DNA of 64,000 nt from Okapia johnstoni (lineage: Eukaryota > Chordata > Mammalia > Artiodactyla > Giraffidae). Made by a program: the position numbers and the translations under genes. Of this stretch, positions 60,101 through 64,000 are shown one piece after another (the stretch's first letter is position 1; each line of letters opens with the position of its first letter). The stretch covers positions 22,589,501 to 22,653,500 of the forward strand of contig CM044306.1 in the NCBI GenBank assembly GCA_024291935.2, in the 5' to 3' direction. Below the pieces are notes generated by a model. It was not told where the DNA came from and did not search any database. It was given only the letters and a program-made list of their open reading frames with translations.

Positions 60101-63100
60101 CACAGCCCGCCTCTGGTCGACTCGCTGCTGCGGAGGAAGCTGGCCCGCAAGGGGCCGCGATCCGACAGCCGCGAGTCCGGCGAGTCGGCGGCCGGGTCCC
60201 ACGCGCTGGGGTTCAGGTCAGCCAGCGCCCACAACCTGACGGTGGGAGAGCGGTTGCCCCGCGCCCGGCTCGCCTCGCTGCACAAGTCGCTGAGCGTCGT
60301 GGCCAGCGCCAGGGAAAAGGCCTTGCTCGTGGCCAGCCAGGCCTACCTGGAGGAGACATACCAGCAGGCAAAGGAGCGGGAGGAGAGAAGGAAGGCAGAG
60401 GCCGCCTTGGCCAGCCCGGCGCGGAGGCCCTCGGCCCGGAGGCTGGAGCGAGTTCGAGCGGCCCCCGTGTCGGCCCCACCTTCCCCGGCCAAGAGCCGCA
60501 GCGTGGACAGCTCCCACGTCTCCGGAAGGCTGCACGAGGAGGCCGCCAGAAGGCTGCCGCACCCGCCCATACGGCACCAGATCTCCACACCCATCATGGC
60601 CATGTCCGGGGTGGGCCTGTGGGAGCCAGGGAGGCTGTCTCCCACCTCCACTTTGGCCCCAGCTCTGATGCCAGCTCCTGCCCCTGCCCTGGCACCCACC
60701 CCAGTACCCCCACAAAGCCCCAGCCTACTTACCTACATCTGCCCCTGGGAGAATGCAGAACTGCCAGTGAAGAAAGAAAATGTGGCTCAGGAAGGCCCCT
60801 CGGGGCCAGAGCAAGGCAACCAGTCTCACGTCCCAGCTCGGGCCCGTCTCTGGAGGGCCCTCTCTGTGGCGATAGAGAAGGGGCCTGGGGAGAATGGGAT
60901 GGACACAGAGCACGGGCGTCTCCAGGGGGAAACTGAGGAGAATGAGGACAGGCCCAAGGTCTTCTCTAAATCCCACAGCCTCAAGACTCCTGTCCAGCAG
61001 GGTTCCATGCGCAGCCTGGGCCTGGCTATCAAAGCCCTGACCCGTTCTCGGAGCACATACAGAGAGAAGGAGAGCGGGGAAGGGAGTCCTAAGAAGGAGG
61101 AGAAGGGCCGAGCTTCTGGAGAGGGTGTGGGGGCATGCCCCAGATCTCCCAGGCCAGGCCGGCCCAAGGGGGTGAGTAAACAGGCTGCACTTGCCCCCTG
61201 TGATGACGAAGAGTCCCTCCAGAACCAACAGAACGCTCACACCAGCAGGATGCTCCAAGTCTGTCACCGGGAAGGCAGCAGGGAACAAGAAGACAGAGGC
61301 AGGAGGACTTCCCAGTGTCTAGGGGAGGGGAAGGTTGAGAGAGCAGGTAAAACAGGCCCTGCCACACTGATGCAACTCAGGCAGGGTACAGCTGGGGAAG
61401 AAAGGGCTAAGCAAGCAAAAGAAGCTCCTGTGGGGTGGCGGGAACCACCCAAAGCTGGCCTCCAGCCCCTGGGCAGTGCTGACCACAGGGTGACAGAAGT
61501 ATGCCCCTGGGAAGTCACCGAGTCAGAACTGTGTCAGCCTGATGGTAGCAACAAAGCTGAAATCTGCCCCTGGGAGGTGGGTGGAGTCCCTGAGAAAGAG
61601 GCCCTAAGGCAATATCTAGATGCCTCCCAAGGTGAGAAGGGGAAAGCCTCAGAAAAATCAGAGCCCAAAGATGTGGTTGTTGTGGCTCAGAAAAAGCCAG
61701 AGAGGTTGGTCAGGGGTCAGGAGGCAGTCTGTCCTTGGGAGAGTGCCGATTCTGGGGGTCTGTCTCCTGGGTCAGCCCCTCAGGACTCGGACAGAACCAG
61801 GGGCAGGACTGAGGCAGTGGGTAGTGTGGAGCCTACAGAGGTGGAGACGCATCGGTGGGAAGCCGCTGGCCCAGGAGCTTGTACATCTGACATCACCATG
61901 GCAGAGCTGTGTCCCTGGGAGGCAAGTGAAGGAGGAGAGACTGGGAAACCATCCCAGGAGGGAGTAAAGAAACTCCCCCAGGAAAAGCAGAAAACCCCCG
62001 AGAAAACAATTTTCTGGAAAGAACAGAAACTGGGTGAAGGCTTGGAGTCTCTTTGTCAGTGGGAAAGGACAGATTTCCGGGGCCCCTCAGCGGTCTCTAC
62101 TCAGGCCCCAGGAACCCCCAGTTGGTCGGGGAGTTTGGGCAGTAGCATCACTGAAGTCTGTCCATGGGAGGCGGGAGAAACTCCTGCCATAGGCAAGGCA
62201 GAGATCTGTCCCTGGGAGCTGGGTGATGAGGTAGTGGGGAAGGAAATGCTGAGTCAGGGGCCAGGTGGAGAATCTCCCCAGGAAAAGTGGGAAACCTCCA
62301 GAACAGGGAGCTTTGGAGAGACAGGGGGATGGACTGGGAAAGCAGTGCAGAAACTCAGCCAACAGCAGGAGTCAGTGTGTCCGTGGGAAAGCACACCTGC
62401 TGGGCACTCTGGCCCACATCTAGACAATTCCTCATCCAGAGCTGATGGCCAACTCCTCAGCAATGAAGGAAGTAGAGCAGCACAGGTCTGCCCACCAGAT
62501 CTCAGGTCAGAGAGAGAGGGAGCAACACCTGCCAAGGCAGAAGTCTGTCCCTGGGAGGTGAATGAGAGAACAATAGAGGACTGGACATCAGGACAGGCAC
62601 CAAAAGGAAGAGAATCTCAAAAGGACAAGGAGAAGATGCCTGAAACATCAGGCATCAAAGCTAGCCCAAGTTGGGCAAAGCCTGAGGGACAGATGCCAAC
62701 GCAGGAAACAGTCTGTCCCTGGGAGAGTGTGGACCCTGACAGCTTCACCCCACAACCTGATCTTCAAGACACAGGTGGACCCAAAGCCAGTTTCCAGATG
62801 TCCAGCAGGATGGAAAGCAAAACTGCTGAGATTTGTCCCTGGGACGTGGAGGAAACCCTGCCTGCCGAGAAGGCAGTGGTCTGTCCCTGGGAGGTGAGTG
62901 CTGGAGCTGGGGAGAGAAGGGCTTTGGGAATGGAGGCCATTAGGCAATTTTCAAGCAAAACAAGGAAGCCTTCTGCAGATTCTGGACCTAGCGAGAGAGC
63001 TGTTGTTGTTCCAGAGAGGCAGGCCCAGGAGCGGGAACGGGCTTGCCCCTGGGAGAGCATGGATCCAGGGGGCTCCTCTTGGCATTCAGACACTCTGGGC

Positions 63101-64000
63101 ACTGACAGGCCAAAACCTGGGCTCCAGGAGCTGGACCATGCGGAGTGCAGACCAGCAGAGGTATGTCCCTGGGAAGCAGAGGGAGCACCTACTAGTGAAA
63201 AAGTCAAGCTCTGTCCCTGGGAGGTGGATGAAAGAGCCCCTGGGAAGGAATTAGAACAAGATATGAGAACTGGTTCAGTGGGGCAGAGGGAGAAAATGCT
63301 AGAAAAGGGGAGACTCACCTCCCTGGGAGAAGACAGATCGAAATGGGAAACACAACTGAGTCAAGAGCAGGAAGCTGTGTGTCTCTGGGAGAAGGACTTG
63401 AGGGCACCCTCTGCTCAGGCCCCTGAGGTCTTAGACATGTCCAGCAGAGGGGTAGAGGGGCCCTCCCTGGAAATGAGTGATGAGGCAGCAGAGAAAGGGG
63501 GCCTGACACAAGACCCAAAGATGGACTCCTCCCCAGAACACGTAGCCCCAGAAAAAGCAGAAGTCACTGCTGAAGATGGGGAAAAAGCAAGCAGTGAACT
63601 ACAACCTATCCATCTACAGGAGAGCACGGCCCCCATGGACTCTTTCTCCCACCCACACAATCAGTGCCCTGACCAACCTAAAGCTGGCTCTCAGACACTG
63701 CCCAGCGCCGGGGACAGGCTCGCTGAGGTCTGCCTGTGGCACGCTCCCGCCACGGACACTCCCAAACCTGATAGCAGCGCCAAAGCTGAGACCTGTCCCT
63801 GGGAAGTGACTAAAAGAATCCCTGAGGAAAGGGTGTCAAGACAGGATGGAGATGAGGAAACTCGAGAGGAGAAGGGGAAAGCCCCAGAAAAACCAGAGCA
63901 CAAAGCTGTGGCCCTTCAGGAAAAGCCCGAGAGGGCAGATGGAAAGCAGGAGGCTGTGTGTCCCCGGGAGAGTCAAGATTGTCTGTCTCCTCAACCAGCC
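50339..64000 (+). CDS. GPR179: GPR179, orphan class C GPCR of retinal ON-bipolar cells (3' end beyond window)
   Basis: Known role: sits at ON-bipolar dendritic tips, binds pikachurin outside the cell and RGS7/RGS11-Gbeta5 inside, and speeds shut-off of the mGluR6-Go-TRPM1 cascade; loss causes complete congenital stationary night blindness. Exons: 50339-51132, 52163-52271, 53886-53973, 54394-54629, 55422-55490, 55855-55964, 56257-56495, 56663-56801, 57420-57525, 58234-58380 and 59783 to beyond 64000. All junctions keep frame; intron 4 has a GC donor. Order: signal peptide (about 1-27), Cache-type ectodomain, EGF-like segment (about 272-320), seven TM helices (about 381-629; C445 and C537 the likely loop disulphide), then a very long cytoplasmic tail with CPWE motifs. 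2,085 codons are visible. The start is the first ATG in frame; the second Met (M8) is an alternative. Confidence 0.96.
51133..52162 (+). other. GPR179: GPR179 intron 1
   Basis: gtaagt donor, ccctag acceptor. Contains a G-rich run (about 51,178-51,200) and a diffuse GT-rich zone (51,250-51,380). No gene inside. Confidence 0.8.
52163..52271 (+). CDS. GPR179: GPR179 coding exon 2 (first half of EGF-like segment)
   Basis: Acceptor gccctag|GGGGCAG, donor ACCCAG|gtaagg; 109 nt, codons 265-301. It contains VDINQCASGPGWYS, an EGF-like calcium-binding start, and an NST glycosylation sequon near its end. Confidence 0.95.
52272..53885 (+). other. GPR179: GPR179 intron 2
   Basis: gtaagg donor, ccacag acceptor. 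1.6 kb with several unremarkable short frames (longest about 150 codons, no domain). No repeat clearly identified. Confidence 0.75.
53886..53973 (+). CDS. GPR179: GPR179 coding exon 3 (second half of EGF-like segment)
   Basis: Acceptor ccccacag|TGTGTTCC, donor TCCTTGG|gtatgtaa; 88 nt, codons 302-330. CVPLESQGFVLGHYLCRCRP, then GFYG closes the EGF-like fold. Confidence 0.95.
54394..54629 (+). CDS. GPR179: GPR179 coding exon 4 (Cys-rich stalk and TM1)
   Basis: Acceptor cattatag|GCTCAGAG; the donor is CAGAGCAAG|gcaagaaa, a GC donor. 236 nt, codons 331-409. Cysteine pairs (HCQPCAEGCASCLDATPC) form the membrane-proximal stalk; TM1 is at about 381-404. No GT donor nearby would join exon 5 in frame at the conserved K/R junction. 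Confidence 0.92.
54630..55421 (+). other. GPR179: GPR179 intron 4 (GC-AG)
   Basis: Begins gcaagaaagg and ends gggttcacag. A MIR relic lies at about 54,728-54,845. The rest is unique-looking. Confidence 0.85.
55422..55490 (+). CDS. GPR179: GPR179 coding exon 5 (TM2 start)
   Basis: Acceptor gttcacag|AGGATCCG, donor TTCCCT|gtgagtct; 69 nt, exactly 23 codons (410-432), beginning RIRASG and covering most of TM2. Confidence 0.95.
55655..55825 (+). repeat. MIR SINE relic in GPR179 intron 5
   Basis: 'tgtgtaacttaggacaagtt', 'ctaacctctctgataacaaa' and 'ggcctggcacacagcgcaag' follow the MIR order. Confidence 0.7.
55855..55964 (+). CDS. GPR179: GPR179 coding exon 6 (end of TM2, TM3)
   Basis: Acceptor ccaccag|GTCTTCAT, donor TTTATAG|gtaggg; 110 nt, codons 433-468 plus two bases. 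C445 is the likely partner of C537. TM3 is at about 450-468. Confidence 0.95.
56257..56495 (+). CDS. GPR179: GPR179 coding exon 7 (TM4, second extracellular loop, start of TM5)
   Basis: Acceptor cttgtag|AGTGCTCC, donor GTGGTGG|gtgagtta; 239 nt, codons 469-548. TM4 is leucine-rich (about 494-513). The loop holds HFYLCHHDRWDY with C537. Confidence 0.95.
56663..56801 (+). CDS. GPR179: GPR179 coding exon 8 (TM5 to TM6)
   Basis: Acceptor ccctacag|CTGAGATG, donor GCAGCCAG|gtgagg; 139 nt, codons 549-594. FHEPRYMGIALHNELLLS between the helices is strongly conserved. Confidence 0.95.
56802..57419 (+). other. GPR179: GPR179 intron 8
   Basis: gtgagg donor, cccccag acceptor preceded by a (CCA)n tract (about 57,389-57,406) that lengthens the pyrimidine-rich zone. 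No repeat element recognised. Confidence 0.8.
57420..57525 (+). CDS. GPR179: GPR179 coding exon 9 (TM6 end, TM7)
   Basis: Acceptor cacccccag|GTTTGTGC, donor CCTAAG|gtgaggtc; 106 nt, codons 595-630. HPDWTLLLFFFHTHSTV leads into TM7, which ends IFIPK. Confidence 0.95.
57526..58233 (+). other. GPR179: GPR179 intron 9
   Basis: Contains a full Bov-tA SINE (57,677-57,886). gtgagg donor, ggccag acceptor. Confidence 0.85.
57677..57886 (+). mobile_element. Bov-tA SINE in GPR179 intron 9
   Basis: 'gggcttccctggtggctcag' head, 'ggggaagattccctggagaa' middle and 'ggacaagactgaagcgactt' tail. Near-consensus, so relatively young. Confidence 0.93.
58234..58380 (+). CDS. GPR179: GPR179 coding exon 10 (proximal cytoplasmic tail)
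   Basis: Acceptor tggccag|TTCCGTAA, donor ATTCGG|gtaggtgc; 147 nt, codons 631-679. FRKPGAPPREE, an acidic DEVYEDELDLQ stretch and SIASAWSERSLDPGDIR. Confidence 0.95.
58381..59782 (+). other. GPR179: GPR179 intron 10
   Basis: gtaggtg donor, ccccag acceptor, 1.4 kb. No repeat clearly identified. Short frames on both strands are not supported. Confidence 0.75.
59783..64000 (+). CDS. GPR179: GPR179 coding exon 11 (long cytoplasmic tail with CPWE motif array, open at right edge)
   Basis: Acceptor ggcccccag|GACGAGC. The frame stays open for 1,406 codons (residues 680-2085) to the window edge with no stop. It starts with DELKKLYAQLEVHKTKEMAA, the helix shared with GPR158, followed by a Ser/Arg-rich region with SRSTY and SASAHNLTVGERLP. 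From C999 on, 15 exact CPWE motifs occur with six variants (CQWE, CPPD, CPWD, CLWE, CLWH, CPRE). These motifs are reported to help recruit RGS-Gbeta5 and other partners. The tail is otherwise Glu/Lys/Pro-rich and probably disordered. Confidence 0.95.

Noticed and set aside
60725..63903. Many minus-strand frames opposite GPR179 exon 11
   Set aside because: They are shadows of the GPR179 frame; the recurring antisense SQGQ text is the complement of the CPWE codons.
1..64000. CRISPR array, operons, bacterial or phage-like system
   Set aside because: Spliced mammalian genes and ruminant retroposons throughout. No regularly spaced short direct repeats with unique spacers; the only regular array is the coding CPWE repeat.

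Overview
This is mammalian nuclear DNA from a ruminant, most likely a bovid. The lineage call rests on two BovB (RTE-type) LINE copies and many Bov-tA and tRNA-Glu-derived SINEs, together with older mammalian MIR, L2 and Tigger elements. The sequence does not show which ruminant species it is.

Layout. Bases 1 to about 170 are the edge of a GC-rich block that fits the 5' end of ARHGAP23, the neighbour expected from the mammalian gene order GPR179-SOCS7-ARHGAP23. Bases 170-11,240 are intergenic and hold a (CG)n(CA)n tract, a run of 19 G and a BovB LINE inserted inside an older SINE. SOCS7 is complete on the minus strand. Its poly(A) signal is at 11,257-11,262, its 3'UTR is about 9 kb, and nine coding exons run from 20,351 to 44,740 (579 aa). 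Its first exon lies in a CpG island at about 43.9-45.25 kb. Bases 45,250-50,150 separate SOCS7 from GPR179 and carry an L2 relic, a SINE and a large inverted repeat with arms of about 280 bp. GPR179 lies on the plus strand from 50,339. Eleven exons are visible, and the last is an intron-free reading frame of at least 4,218 bp that runs off the right edge. 2,085 codons are present; by my recollection of the roughly 2,370-residue human protein, about 280 are missing.

Gene relations. SOCS7 and GPR179 are transcribed away from each other, with about 5.5 kb between their start codons. Their jobs are unrelated: SOCS7 is a broadly expressed SH2/SOCS-box substrate adaptor for a Cullin-5 ubiquitin ligase, and GPR179 is an orphan class C receptor of retinal ON-bipolar cells that holds RGS7/RGS11-Gbeta5 near the mGluR6-TRPM1 cascade. 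I assembled both gene models by hand from reading frame, splice sites and recalled family sequence. Every junction keeps frame. Every visible intron is GT-AG except GPR179 intron 4, which starts with GC.

I found no unknown multi-gene system. The points most worth checking are the three-motif, roughly 110-residue higher-order repeat in the GPR179 tail and its decayed member, the GC-AG intron, a short upstream frame ending 2 nt before the GPR179 start, the inverted repeat between the genes, a better-context upstream ATG in SOCS7, and the nested BovB insertion with an intact target-site duplication.
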